Shown piece by piece: positions 7,195-15,649 of a stretch of 40,236 bases of DNA (positions are counted from its first letter, which is position 1; each line of letters begins with the position of its first letter). Source of the stretch: Paludibacteraceae bacterium (lineage in GTDB: Bacteria; Bacteroidota; Bacteroidia; Bacteroidales; Paludibacteraceae); contig JAFSXJ010000013.1 in assembly GCA_017444065.1 (NCBI GenBank), positions 1 to 40,236 on the forward strand, written 5' to 3'. The notes under the pieces are model-generated. The model searched no databases and was not told the DNA's origin. It was given only the letters and a program-made list of their open reading frames with translations. The translations under genes were made by a program, and so were the position numbers.

Positions 7195-7854
7195 TTAGTT
7201 CATGCATTCCAAATGGAAACGGATTTGTTTCTGGCATTTAGGGCAGAAAGTAAGCACACCTTCTCTGCCGCACAAGTTCTCCCATGTCTCTGACGATGTT
7301 GAAACAAAAACCTCGACGAGCGAAGTTCCGCATGTGGGACATGTCTCGGAGATTATCCTTCGTCTGTTGGTGCTGCAGCCGCATTGCGCAACATCGTTCC
7401 ATTTCCAAGCAGGAAATCCGGAAAGATCTCTTTCTTGTTTAAGCAAATAGCTCTCAACATGAAGGCTCTTCCATTCTTCCAGGCTCATGATCTTCCGGCG
7501 ACTCTTGATTTTCATGAGCTCATCATAGAAGTATTCGCCTTCATAATTGACGACATCAATACCTGCCTGAACAAAGCCCTCAAAACTGCGCTCCTTTAGA
7601 TATGTTCTGATCTTCGATTCCATATCAAAGCGGTAGCATTCATTATTCTCGTCGTAATGAAACACTTTACCCCATATGTGGTATTTACCTATATTAGAAT
7701 GATATGTCACCCGCAAATCCAGATGAAATAAGGTGTCATTGAACACATAGTAATAATCCCCGAAAACACTGCTTTTGCTTTGAATGCTCCGCTTAAAGGT
7801 ATTCAGTGGGATTTCGTTCGTCTTGCTTAAAAGTTCTTGTTGTTCTGTCTTCAT
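7195..7854 (-). CDS. Hypothetical protein with C-terminal zinc ribbon
   Basis: A 219-residue cytoplasmic protein without signal peptide or membrane segment. The last 65 residues carry paired cysteines arranged as CGC, CPTCG, a later single C and CPKCQ, which should bind one or two zinc ions. The N-terminal two thirds are rich in aromatic and charged residues and match no family I know. A -7 box TACTTTTG lies 46 bp upstream, so it probably has its own transcript. The neighbour to the right (7943-8293) is also a small zinc-ribbon protein. Confidence 0.65.
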   Translation of the reverse strand: MKTEQQELLSKTNEIPLNTFKRSIQSKSSVFGDYYYVFNDTLFHLDLRVTYHSNIGKYHIWGKVFHYDENNECYRFDMESKIRTYLKERSFEGFVQAGIDVVNYEGEYFYDELMKIKSRRKIMSLEEWKSLHVESYLLKQERDLSGFPAWKWNDVAQCGCSTNRRRIISETCPTCGTSLVEVFVSTSSETWENLCGREGVLTFCPKCQKQIRFHLECMN

Positions 7855-7900
7855 AAATGTAGATTTTTGTTGGGTTATATACTAATGACATTTATGAGCA

Positions 7901-7908
7901 CAAAAGTA
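7901..7908 (-). promoter_or_regulatory. -7 box upstream of the zinc-ribbon gene
   Basis: TACTTTTG on the minus strand fits TAnnTTTG and is followed by about 46 bp before the ATG at 7854. No TTTG stands at the expected -33 position, so this is a weak or activated promoter at best. Confidence 0.4.
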
Positions 7909-7942
7909 ACCACTTGCACCATGTTTTTTATGGTAAGTCCTC

Positions 7943-8293
7943 CTATCCCTTCACCATTGCGATCAGTTCCTCAAGGGTATAGGCGTAGCGGATGGTGTAG
8001 CCATTGCGGATGAAGGCGGCATATAGGGGATTAGGTCGGGTGTCGCGAGGCTGTTCTTCCGGCGTGGGACGGAACTCGATGAGCTGACGATTAGGCATGT
8101 CGTGATACAGCATGGGATAATTGATGTCCCATACTCGTCCGCATTGAGGACATCTCCATTGGAACAACTCGCCCGAAATGATCTTCTCTTTCAACTCAGG
8201 CGAGAGAGACGTATTAACACTCTCCCAAACAGTAAATTCCCCACGCGCTCCGCATTGCGGGCATTGGATGGTATGATTTCTCTGACTGGACAT
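7943..8293 (-). CDS. CpXC domain zinc-ribbon protein
   Basis: A 116-residue protein with two CPQCG motifs about 38 residues apart (near residues 11 and 49), the hallmark of the CpXC family. The segment between them (EFTVWESVNTSLSPELKEKI, then ISGELF) fits family members, which are small proteins of unknown function. There is no signal peptide. It lies 39 bp after the small membrane protein gene and seems to be the last gene of the long run that begins at 17695. Alternatively it could be expressed alone; no promoter was seen in the short gap. Confidence 0.75.
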   Translation of the reverse strand: MSSQRNHTIQCPQCGARGEFTVWESVNTSLSPELKEKIISGELFQWRCPQCGRVWDINYPMLYHDMPNRQLIEFRPTPEEQPRDTRPNPLYAAFIRNGYTIRYAYTLEELIAMVKG

Positions 8294-8332
8294 AATAATG
8301 ATAGCAGTTTACTTGTGAAAGGTTATATCGTA

Positions 8333-8497
8333 TTACCACCATTTGCCGCCAAGCCACATCCAGACGAAGAAGAGGATGCCACCGATGAGCGGGCCGATAG
8401 ATTTTTGCGGTACGCCTATCAGATGGAATACGAGCACCAACAGCACACCTATCTCTATCATAGCAAGGATTCTCTTGGGCTTGGAATCAATCTTCAT
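8333..8497 (-). CDS. Small two-helix membrane protein
   Basis: A 54-residue protein starting at ATG 8497, 13 bp after the DUF1232 gene. A basic N-terminus (KIDSKPKR) precedes two hydrophobic segments, about residues 10-27 and 34-49, ending in GGKWW. It looks like a small inner-membrane protein. The longer frame upstream of this ATG overlaps the DUF1232 gene and is not credible. The function is unknown. Confidence 0.55.
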   Translation of the reverse strand: MKIDSKPKRILAMIEIGVLLVLVFHLIGVPQKSIGPLIGGILFFVWMWLGGKWW

Positions 8498-8510
8498 GTA
8501 CTGTCGTTTT

Positions 8511-8828
8511 TTATGCAGGTATCCACTTATCCAGTTGAGCCTCAGCGCGGCGGTACATGTCGGGAGTAATGTACTTGCGCATGCGGTCATATACTATTTC
8601 GATGGAAAGGATCTCATCCGCCCAACCAAGAATAGGATTCTTGCGAGCAGAGATCAAGTCAACCGGTAGAATCAAATATGCCAGAGCAGCATAGATGATA
8701 GCCTTATCTTTTGCTGCCGTCTTGTCATCTTTCAGGACATAGTATAGCAACAGCGGCGTTCGAGCCATTGAACGCCCTACACGTCTGGCGAAACCACCAA
8801 GATTATTCCATAACAGATTCAGATTCAT
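8511..8828 (-). CDS. DUF1232 (YkvA-like) membrane protein
   Basis: A 105-residue protein with the DUF1232 signature: a lead-in LLLYYVLKDDKTAAKDK, a hydrophobic helix IIYAALAYLILPVDLI and a conserved NPILGWADEI segment. Family members are small membrane-associated proteins of unknown role. The start codon lies directly after the stop of the small basic gene (8830-8991), so the two are likely co-translated. Confidence 0.8.
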   Translation of the reverse strand: MNLNLLWNNLGGFARRVGRSMARTPLLLYYVLKDDKTAAKDKAIIYAALAYLILPVDLISARKNPILGWADEILSIEIVYDRMRKYITPDMYRRAEAQLDKWIPA

Positions 8829-8829
8829 T

Positions 8830-8991
8830 TTATTTGAACGCTTTGGTTAATTCGCTGATTACTATCTTGCCAACCTTGCGTTCAAGTCCTTGTTTGGACG
8901 TTGGAATACCCGTTGCCTTTGCAAACTGTTGCTTTGCCTTTGTTACACCTAAAGCTCTCTTCCATGAGAATGTTAGACCTGGGATTTTCAT
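8830..8991 (-). CDS. Small basic protein
   Basis: A 53-residue open frame that is easily missed by size. It reads MKIPGLTFSWKRALGVTKAK and then a basic helix-rich tail with ATGIPTSKQGLERKVGK. It fills the gap between the PEGA protein gene (26 bp upstream) and the DUF1232 gene (1 bp downstream) on the same strand. I recall similar small ALGVTKAK-type proteins in Bacteroidota, some next to DUF1232 genes. No function is known. The tight fit argues that it is real. Confidence 0.6.
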   Translation of the reverse strand: MKIPGLTFSWKRALGVTKAKQQFAKATGIPTSKQGLERKVGKIVISELTKAFK

Positions 8992-9017
8992 CGTATATAT
9001 TTTTGGAAAAAAATTAT

Positions 9018-10514
9018 TTACAACGCGAAGCCTATACCAACTACTAAATTGGATAAAGCATCCATAACCTCGAGATATTCTTTTGTTACTAAAGTATTAT
9101 ATCCTGCTGTAATGGTAAAGCCCTTTCCAGATTTACCATGAATATTTGCAATAATACCACCTTCGACATTTGCCCCGCTAACTTTCGGCGAATATTTAAA
9201 CTTCGAGCCATCGCTTTCAAATGTACCATATCCAGCTCCAGCATATAAATATAATTCCTGACATAAACGGAACATTAAACCTCCGTTGACAGACCAACTA
9301 TTCACTCCGAAAGTGTTTTCAGAAGCCGCAGGCTGCATGTTGCCAGAAAACAACGGCATACCTATATTGTATCTGCCAGATATGTATCCTCCTGCTATCC
9401 CACATATGCCCAACATAAGTCCAGCATCTGCTTTCGGTGAGTATTGGAACGAGAGGAATGTCCATGGTTTCTTTTTGTATAAATTTGGAGCATTTACTTC
9501 TGTCGTTTGTACCTGTTCGACATGAACATTTTTAGAACGTGACCAGTATCCGGGACGGGTAAACACCACCTTATAATCTCCAAGCAAACTATTCGTTGTT
9601 TCACTGTATATGGTACGTTTCTCCATGTTATTCTTTTTTCGCGGCTTCAAGTAATCATATCCAGCATTAAATGTTTGATTTGACTTGGCATAGGATTCTC
9701 TAAGGCATCCTAAGATTTCCTTCTTGAAAGTTGCACCTGAACTGGGAACATTGATTTCATGCTCTTCTTCAATTTCGCCATGTTTTACTTTTACACGATG
9801 ATTCCCAATGGATACAGATGCAACATACTTGTGCTTCCCTGCAGATATCCCGTCAACGTATATATCGGACAACTCATCTGTTTCAATAGTAAGGAAAGCA
9901 GATGATTGACTTAATACTATGGCGCGTTTTATTGTATCGTCTCGATTAAGATTTATAATCTCATTGTATGTTCCAAATCCATTTTTTTCGACCGAAATAG
10001 AATATTGATTGACTTCTAACAACTTATCATATGTACTTCCTCCATAAAAAGGCTCATTGTTGATTTTCAACACGGCTCCTTGAGGACCATAGTTTATTAT
10101 TAGTCGACCATAATACTTGACATCTTTACCGGAAATGACCATTTTATAGCAACATTTCCGCTTAACTTTTTTTATGCCATAATCAGCAAATTTAATTGTT
10201 ATAGGCAAATATGTACCATCTTTTTTGCGAATCTCCAGAAAACGTGCGCCTTCTGCCATAAAGAAGACATACTGCCCTTGATTGTATTGTTGCTCTCCTA
10301 TAATATAGTCTGACACAAATACCAAATCATTCAAAGTACATTGAACTTTTATAATGGCCGTTTCTACACCATTTGCGTCTTTGGGATTATTAACATCAGA
10401 TCCACTTGCATCGTTCAAGGCTTCATAAAAGTCTTGTTCGATAACAAACTCTTCTGCATGCAAACGCATAGCAAACGATGCAATAATCAATAAAAATATT
10501 ATTATCCTTTTCAT
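9018..10514 (-). CDS. PEGA-domain protein with C-terminal barrel-like region
   Basis: A 498-residue protein with an N-terminal signal peptide (KRIIIFLLIIASFAMRLHA). After an all-beta region of about 130 residues come PEGA-type units: about 145-205 (GAVLKINNEPF, later VEKNGFGTYNEI), 205-270 (IYVDGISAGKHKYV) and a weaker one near 305-345 (GDYKVVFTRPGYWSRS). The last 150 residues (LGICGIAGGYISGRYNIG, YLYAGAGYGTFES, ending VVGIGFAL) alternate like an outer-membrane beta barrel. PEGA domains are envelope-surface modules often linked to signalling clusters. It lies 13 bp after the NTF2-like gene and belongs to the run headed by the kinase. Confidence 0.75.
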   Translation of the reverse strand: MKRIIIFLLIIASFAMRLHAEEFVIEQDFYEALNDASGSDVNNPKDANGVETAIIKVQCTLNDLVFVSDYIIGEQQYNQGQYVFFMAEGARFLEIRKKDGTYLPITIKFADYGIKKVKRKCCYKMVISGKDVKYYGRLIINYGPQGAVLKINNEPFYGGSTYDKLLEVNQYSISVEKNGFGTYNEIINLNRDDTIKRAIVLSQSSAFLTIETDELSDIYVDGISAGKHKYVASVSIGNHRVKVKHGEIEEEHEINVPSSGATFKKEILGCLRESYAKSNQTFNAGYDYLKPRKKNNMEKRTIYSETTNSLLGDYKVVFTRPGYWSRSKNVHVEQVQTTEVNAPNLYKKKPWTFLSFQYSPKADAGLMLGICGIAGGYISGRYNIGMPLFSGNMQPAASENTFGVNSWSVNGGLMFRLCQELYLYAGAGYGTFESDGSKFKYSPKVSGANVEGGIIANIHGKSGKGFTITAGYNTLVTKEYLEVMDALSNLVVGIGFAL

Positions 10515-10527
10515 CGCAATATATTAT

Positions 10528-11520
10528 TTATTTCGTATTTAAGTCAAAGAATGAGGGATCAAAGATTTCATCTTCATCCAGTGTTTGAGTTCGACTATCA
10601 TCTAAATACTTTGGTTGCCATGTGCGCACCCTGATTTTGGGCTCATTTTCATTTGTGAAGTCCCATAGCATGAATACATAGCCTACATCTGAATATGTGG
10701 ATGAGCTCCAATGTTGTGTTACAAGAACACCATATACATTGGGATATTTTTGTGCGTTTACATGCCGATAAATCTTCACGTCATCGAACTTTACATTGAT
10801 GTAATTATTCTTTTTAAATACTATGCTAAGTCTATTCACATATTCCGTCTTAGTTTCTTTGCGATATACAACTAAATCGCTATTGGGATTAACTTCCGAG
10901 CCTGGGACGCGGCGTATAACTTTGCCTGTGATAATCAATGCATCATCGCTAAAGATGTCATTAATGAACGGTAAATCTTTCTTATTGTAAGCTGTCCGAT
11001 ATTGCTCAACAAAATCAAGGATCTGCAATCTTCTCGTAAGATCGTTGAGTTCTGCACCTTTTTTCAAGACATCTGCTCCCACATGGGCATCATCAGCCAT
11101 AACAAAATAACGAATTCTACCATCGGATGTAAAGTTGATTATACCTTCTTTTATAGATGCTTGTTCGTCTATCGTTGTTCCATCTGTCGGTATTACTCGG
11201 ATAACTATGTTTCGAATCTGATATCCCGTTTGAGTTTTTATACCCGCCGTAGATATTTGTTCTGCATCACATGAGAAATGAAGATTCTCCCAAAGCATAT
11301 TGATATCATCTCCAAAATCACTTTCGCAAGATATTCCAGATAGAATGAGCGAACGATTTGCAAGGCAAGCCGAATTAACTTCTGTGAGTAGTTTAGATGC
11401 GTTTTGCTCCATTGTAGAAGCAATACTCGGCGAGGAAACACCCGATGTGATTTTTACATCAACCGCTTGGCTTGTACAAAAAACACTTAGAGCGATTACT
11501 ATTAAAATAAATTTTTTCAT
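10528..11520 (-). CDS. Secreted protein with NTF2-like C-terminal domain
   Basis: A 330-residue protein. The ATG at 11520 begins a signal peptide (KKFILIVIALSVFCTSQA); a longer frame upstream would overlap the preceding gene and lacks this signal at its start. From about residue 190 an NTF2/SnoaL-like fold is suggested by FVEQYRTAYNKKDLPFIN, then DIFSDDALIITG and a closing VGYVFMLWDF segment. The first half (AS.LLTEVN, then CESDFGDDINMLWENLHFSC) is of unknown fold. It lies 22 bp after the preceding gene. The domain is likely to bind a small ligand or a partner; no catalytic residues are recognised. Confidence 0.65.
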   Translation of the reverse strand: MKKFILIVIALSVFCTSQAVDVKITSGVSSPSIASTMEQNASKLLTEVNSACLANRSLILSGISCESDFGDDINMLWENLHFSCDAEQISTAGIKTQTGYQIRNIVIRVIPTDGTTIDEQASIKEGIINFTSDGRIRYFVMADDAHVGADVLKKGAELNDLTRRLQILDFVEQYRTAYNKKDLPFINDIFSDDALIITGKVIRRVPGSEVNPNSDLVVYRKETKTEYVNRLSIVFKKNNYINVKFDDVKIYRHVNAQKYPNVYGVLVTQHWSSSTYSDVGYVFMLWDFTNENEPKIRVRTWQPKYLDDSRTQTLDEDEIFDPSFFDLNTK

Positions 11521-11542
11521 TGTATATGAGTTTGATAATTTA

Positions 11543-12637
11543 CTAATAAAGAGTATGTTTTGTGTCGTAGAACAAATCTGTAACATTAGACATCCTAACA
11601 TAGGAATGTAACGAACATCTAACCACATCCTTCTTTCCTAAAAGCGTTTTTATAGGAAACTCTACAAAGAGCACATGTATATATCCTAACGATTCATTTA
11701 CCCATATATACGATCCGTTAATTGTTTCTGTATTGAAGTTCTCAACTCCCCAATATGGAATACAACCATCATTATATGCAATATTCTGCCATGCATTCAG
11801 CGAGATTGTATCAGCTATGACATTGTACCCATACCGATGATGCTCCATACGCACAACTATTGTACTATCACTCCCAGCAATCATTATGTTTTGTAGTGTC
11901 TGTTTTGGAAAAACATATGGCGAAGAAAGAATACGTAGATTTTGGTTCTTATGCAAATAGATTGTATTGGTAAGTTGGTCTGATAGGTAACAAGTTCCTT
12001 GCGCCATCATAAATGGAGCTAAAGGGATTGATTTTAGTCGAGTAGTATCAATAACTAAAGCAGGCTTTTCGTTTCGCAAATGCTGAGCAAACAACTCGTG
12101 ATCCAACTCTATCTTATCTTTTCCTCTTATCAACTGCACATCTTTTGGGAACATGAATCGAGCCTTAACAACTTCATTCGATATCACAGCAAAACAATAT
12201 CCTTTGTCAGATTCAGTTAGGGATGTAGAAACTGTTGAGTCTAGAAAGTTTTGACCTATTATATCTCCAAATGTTCCTTCACTAAACCACACCCCATCAT
12301 CCTGCATCTTTTGCACGTTCGGTATTTCATGTGAAGATGGGAGCACTAATTCCAACATGTATCGTTCAATAAATGTTTCGATTTGTTTAGGATAGAGCGA
12401 CAGCGAATCCGGGAAAATTGCACATCCTATATGTGTAATTACATGATCTGAATCAATATTTACCCGCACCTGGCATTTTTGATACGTCAGGAACAAGCAT
12501 GTATCAGCAAATGTTGAATCGCAGATTTCTGCAAGGCGCAAGGCAGAACCCATCTGCTGAAGACGAGAAGATTCATACACTTGGCAATACCCAACAACCG
12601 AGTATATACATAATAATATTATGAACCACTTTTTCAT
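11543..12637 (-). CDS. Secreted hypothetical protein
   Basis: A 364-residue protein with a signal peptide (KKWFIILLCIYSVVGYC). The mature part is beta-rich with scattered cysteines, and I see no motif that places it in a family. Its ATG overlaps the stop of the upstream membrane-protein gene by 4 bp, so the two are probably translationally coupled. The position between a membrane protein and an NTF2-like secreted protein suggests a periplasmic or surface role within the same pathway. Confidence 0.6.
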   Translation of the reverse strand: MKKWFIILLCIYSVVGYCQVYESSRLQQMGSALRLAEICDSTFADTCLFLTYQKCQVRVNIDSDHVITHIGCAIFPDSLSLYPKQIETFIERYMLELVLPSSHEIPNVQKMQDDGVWFSEGTFGDIIGQNFLDSTVSTSLTESDKGYCFAVISNEVVKARFMFPKDVQLIRGKDKIELDHELFAQHLRNEKPALVIDTTRLKSIPLAPFMMAQGTCYLSDQLTNTIYLHKNQNLRILSSPYVFPKQTLQNIMIAGSDSTIVVRMEHHRYGYNVIADTISLNAWQNIAYNDGCIPYWGVENFNTETINGSYIWVNESLGYIHVLFVEFPIKTLLGKKDVVRCSLHSYVRMSNVTDLFYDTKHTLY

Positions 12638-13605
12638 TCAGAAGAACCATGAAGAAATTCTTTTAATTTTACATCTTTAGAGAACCAATACGCATTTTCA
12701 GGCTTTCCGTTCACAAAACGCCCTTTTATATAGTCCCCCTTTTCTGTTATCTTGCCCGGCCAACCAGTAATTTCTACTGATTTATTATATGTTAATATTC
12801 CTTCACCATTTATACTATTAGGGCTCATACCATTTTTACTTTCCCATGTTCCGTAACTAAGTTTGAGCTGCTTGGGATTAGTTTTAGTTTTTGGCTTGTC
12901 CTTAACTATAGGAGGAGTAACAGGAGTAGAAGTCCTATCCTGCTTTGGCTTTTCTGTGGTAGTTGTAATGGTCGGCTGCGGATTTGGTGCTGTGTTTTGA
13001 GGTTGGCGTTGTATCAAGAACACAACTAGTATACCTATGAGCAGTCCGATGCAGGCCGCAATTAACAAGAAAATGATCAACTTCTTTTTTTCGTTTTGCA
13101 AACGGATCTGTTCTTCAGCCCTTAAACGCGCCTCTTCAGCTTCTTTAGCAACTCTTTCTGCTTCTTTAGCTCGTTGCTCTGCAGCTTTTGCACGTTCTTC
13201 AGCATCCTTAACTATATCTTGCGAGTCCTTTTCACCACTGCCCTGCGAAATGTTTGGTTGTTGAGAAGACGCGAATACTTGTCGAGCGGATGACAGCGCC
13301 GGATATGTATGAAGCCATCCTAAACCATAAGCCAAACAAGAGAACGCATACAATGCTGCTTCTTCTTGCAGTTTATTCTTTCGAGCAAAAGACCGCGCGA
13401 GCAATTCTGCTTCGGCATTCCATTTACCTATATCAAGCAATTTGCGTGTATAGCCATCTTGGACAACGTTCTTTAGAATCTTCTTGTAAGGGCGCGCTTC
13501 AACATCAGCAAACCCACCTTCATCGTCAATACAATTGACAAAAATGTTGGAGCAGATGATATCTGTTCCACGATTCTTAATTATTTTTTTTATAATAACG
13601 TGCAT
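12634..13605 (-). CDS. Membrane protein: helical N-domain, coiled coil, TM, MORN-like tail
   Basis: A 323-residue protein with four visible parts. Residues 1-100 form a predicted helical domain (FADVEARPYKKILKNVVQDG, then ALYAFSCLAYGLGWL) that I recall at the N-terminus of many Bacteroidota proteins without a settled name. Residues 132-173 are an Ala/Glu/Arg coiled coil (EERAKAAEQRAKEAER). A single transmembrane helix spans about 176-198. A Pro/Thr linker then leads to MORN-like units (GEGILTYNKS, KGRFVNGKPENAYWF) near the C-terminus. There is no signal peptide, so the N-domain should face the cytoplasm and the MORN part the periplasm. It could connect the kinase/phosphatase pair with the secreted proteins encoded downstream; this is inference. 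Confidence 0.65.
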   Translation of the reverse strand: MHVIIKKIIKNRGTDIICSNIFVNCIDDEGGFADVEARPYKKILKNVVQDGYTRKLLDIGKWNAEAELLARSFARKNKLQEEAALYAFSCLAYGLGWLHTYPALSSARQVFASSQQPNISQGSGEKDSQDIVKDAEERAKAAEQRAKEAERVAKEAEEARLRAEEQIRLQNEKKKLIIFLLIAACIGLLIGILVVFLIQRQPQNTAPNPQPTITTTTEKPKQDRTSTPVTPPIVKDKPKTKTNPKQLKLSYGTWESKNGMSPNSINGEGILTYNKSVEITGWPGKITEKGDYIKGRFVNGKPENAYWFSKDVKLKEFLHGSSE

Positions 13606-13609
13606 CCTT

Positions 13610-14296
13610 TTAACGCTTGAATGATTGCATGTATGCTATCACGGCTTGTAATCCCTGACGTTCGTACATATTTTTCATTTTGCGGAATCCATCGCCATAA
13701 ATAGGGTCCGCACTGTTGGTCAACAGGAATATTTGTCCTGTTGCCACTTTTGTACCAATAGATTGTAGAATAAGATAGGCACCAAGATTGCAAAACCCCT
13801 CTGTTATAGGTTGGGGTGGAAATATCTGATTTTCATACTGCCATATATGCAACATTTCATGAGATAGAACTAAAGCGAGCGCAGTTTTTGACAAATGACG
13901 GAGTACGACCATTGTAAATCCTGCTGGTTCGGGAGGATAAATAACATAACCTCGCACATTGTGGGCATACTGTTGCTCCATTTGTGAAACAGAAACTCCT
14001 TTTAGAAATACATGCGACTTTACCTCTAATCTATTTTGCTTATAAAATGTGCGAATATAGGATATAACAGACTTAACAGTATTCTTATCAGGTATAGTTT
14101 TGGAGCAAGACTCACACAACCAGACATGAGGCTCTATTTCTATAGCATTCTTGCCGTATGTACGCCCGCAGCAATAACATAAGCAATTCTTATGTTCCTC
14201 ACAGGCATAATTACCGTCCCAATCTCGGTATGCTGCGTCCAATAATCGTTTGCCGCATACGCTACAACAATGGGCACTTAGTCCAATCAGGTCCAT
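13610..14296 (-). CDS. LIM-type zinc-binding protein with DA1-like metallopeptidase domain
   Basis: A 228-residue protein. Residues 10-64 carry LIM/treble-clef-like zinc ligands: CSVC (11-14), CEEH (32-35), CLCYCC (38-43) and CESC (61-64). A zincin domain follows, with HEMLH at 146-150 and a downstream Glu in ITEGFCNLGAYL (about 166), the arrangement of gluzincin-type DA1-like peptidases. Plant DA1 is a LIM-domain peptidase, and bacterial LIM-plus-peptidase relatives are known from comparative genomics. The gene sits 6 bp after the PP2C gene and 4 bp before the membrane-protein gene. The active-site residues are present, so an active protease is likely. The substrate is unknown. Confidence 0.75.
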   Translation of the reverse strand: MDLIGLSAHCCSVCGKRLLDAAYRDWDGNYACEEHKNCLCYCCGRTYGKNAIEIEPHVWLCESCSKTIPDKNTVKSVISYIRTFYKQNRLEVKSHVFLKGVSVSQMEQQYAHNVRGYVIYPPEPAGFTMVVLRHLSKTALALVLSHEMLHIWQYENQIFPPQPITEGFCNLGAYLILQSIGTKVATGQIFLLTNSADPIYGDGFRKMKNMYERQGLQAVIAYMQSFKR

Positions 14297-14302
14297 AGCA
14301 CT

Positions 14303-15649
14303 TTAATCTCCAGATGCATCGTCTATTTTTACATTGTCACCCTTGATATAGCGCAACGACTGAACGGATTTTTCGTAATTAGCCTTGCAACGTTGGTATT
14401 CACGTTCGATAGCCAGTTTACGAGACTCCAAATCTTTGCTCTCTTTTTGAGATTTCTCAATTTTTTGCTCTATTTCTGTCAATTTTTGTTGCCACTCGGC
14501 CATTTCCTTTATATACATTTGAATATCTACGCCAAGCGAATCCACAAGTCTATCTTCAATTGCCTTAGACATAGTGTCAAGCAACTTCTCGTTGTAGACA
14601 AAAGCAACTGACATATCGTCTTGACTACCACTCTTGCTCAACTTAGGCAAGTTAGATTGAATTTCAGGAATAACAGCCTCTAATCCTTCTTTTTTGATTG
14701 AGCGGATAATGTTGCCGTAGAAATTATATAATCTATCACCGTCTCCAAATGTATCATCTAAGCCATCTGAACCCAAGAAAATAGCTGCTGGGAAATAGTT
14801 GTCACTCTCAACACAATATCTAAAATCATTTACAGGATTCGAGCCACACAATGAAGTTGTTTTATTCAGGAAACATTTTTCATCCCATGGGATCGGTTGA
14901 GAGAATTGCATATCCACATCCAGCATGACGCATTTGCCATCGCCCAAGTGGAACGCAAACCAATAATCCGGTGTCTGAACGTAAGTCATCAACGTACAGC
15001 CATACACTTTTACTATGCGTTCTGGATCTTGTAATAATTGCAGGTGCTCCGGCTTGACGTTATTGGTTTCCCATTCGGTTACAGGGCGCGAAGCGTCTTC
15101 GGAAATAGTTTGTCGCCATTGAGCATATATAGTGGCAAACAAATGCCGCATGACTATATCCAATTGATCTTGTTTGTCAATTGTATCCAATGTGCCGACC
15201 TGTGTTAAATGTAAGTTAGCAAACGTCGACTTATCACACTCGCGAACAAATTCCTGAACCGTTTTAACCGTAATATCAGCTGCTGCCTTTGCGCCAAAAG
15301 CACTTCGGAAATATGTATCTCCACCATGTCCGTCGCAAACTACGGCTATATAGAAACCATGCTCATCATCTGCAAATGTACAAGAATAGTCCTGACACTC
15401 TTTGTCAGTTCCTTTATGGCTTTCTCCTTGGCAGGAATAATTATAGCATCTTGTTCGCAATCTTTCGGTATTATCATGATATTGCTCCGTATCGTCATGT
15501 GAATCATCGTTTTTATCGATGTCCACGAAGGGCTCGGCAGGAATTGGATCCTGCCGAACCTCTGATTGGGGGAATTGTTGTTCGGATGTTTCTTCTTTTT
15601 TGCGAGAAGAAAATAAACTAAAGAACGACATACGTATAGACATTAACAT
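14303..15649 (-). CDS. PP2C-family protein phosphatase with C-terminal coiled coil
   Basis: A 448-residue protein. Metal-binding PP2C motifs are present: a KECQD segment (83-87) in the position of the usual NQD, then VVCDGHGG (103-110), HLGDGKC, LGSDGLDD and SQDDMSVAF. The N-terminal 65 residues are low-complexity and acidic. The last 70 residues form a charged coiled coil (LTEIEQKIEKSQKESKDLES). Its ATG directly abuts the stop of the VWA gene. The expected role is removal of phosphate groups placed by the adjacent kinase. PP2C, TerY-like VWA and kinase genes together make the TerY-P triad known from tellurite-resistance-type gene neighbourhoods, although no other ter gene is seen here. Confidence 0.85.
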   Translation of the reverse strand: MLMSIRMSFFSLFSSRKKEETSEQQFPQSEVRQDPIPAEPFVDIDKNDDSHDDTEQYHDNTERLRTRCYNYSCQGESHKGTDKECQDYSCTFADDEHGFYIAVVCDGHGGDTYFRSAFGAKAAADITVKTVQEFVRECDKSTFANLHLTQVGTLDTIDKQDQLDIVMRHLFATIYAQWRQTISEDASRPVTEWETNNVKPEHLQLLQDPERIVKVYGCTLMTYVQTPDYWFAFHLGDGKCVMLDVDMQFSQPIPWDEKCFLNKTTSLCGSNPVNDFRYCVESDNYFPAAIFLGSDGLDDTFGDGDRLYNFYGNIIRSIKKEGLEAVIPEIQSNLPKLSKSGSQDDMSVAFVYNEKLLDTMSKAIEDRLVDSLGVDIQMYIKEMAEWQQKLTEIEQKIEKSQKESKDLESRKLAIEREYQRCKANYEKSVQSLRYIKGDNVKIDDASGD

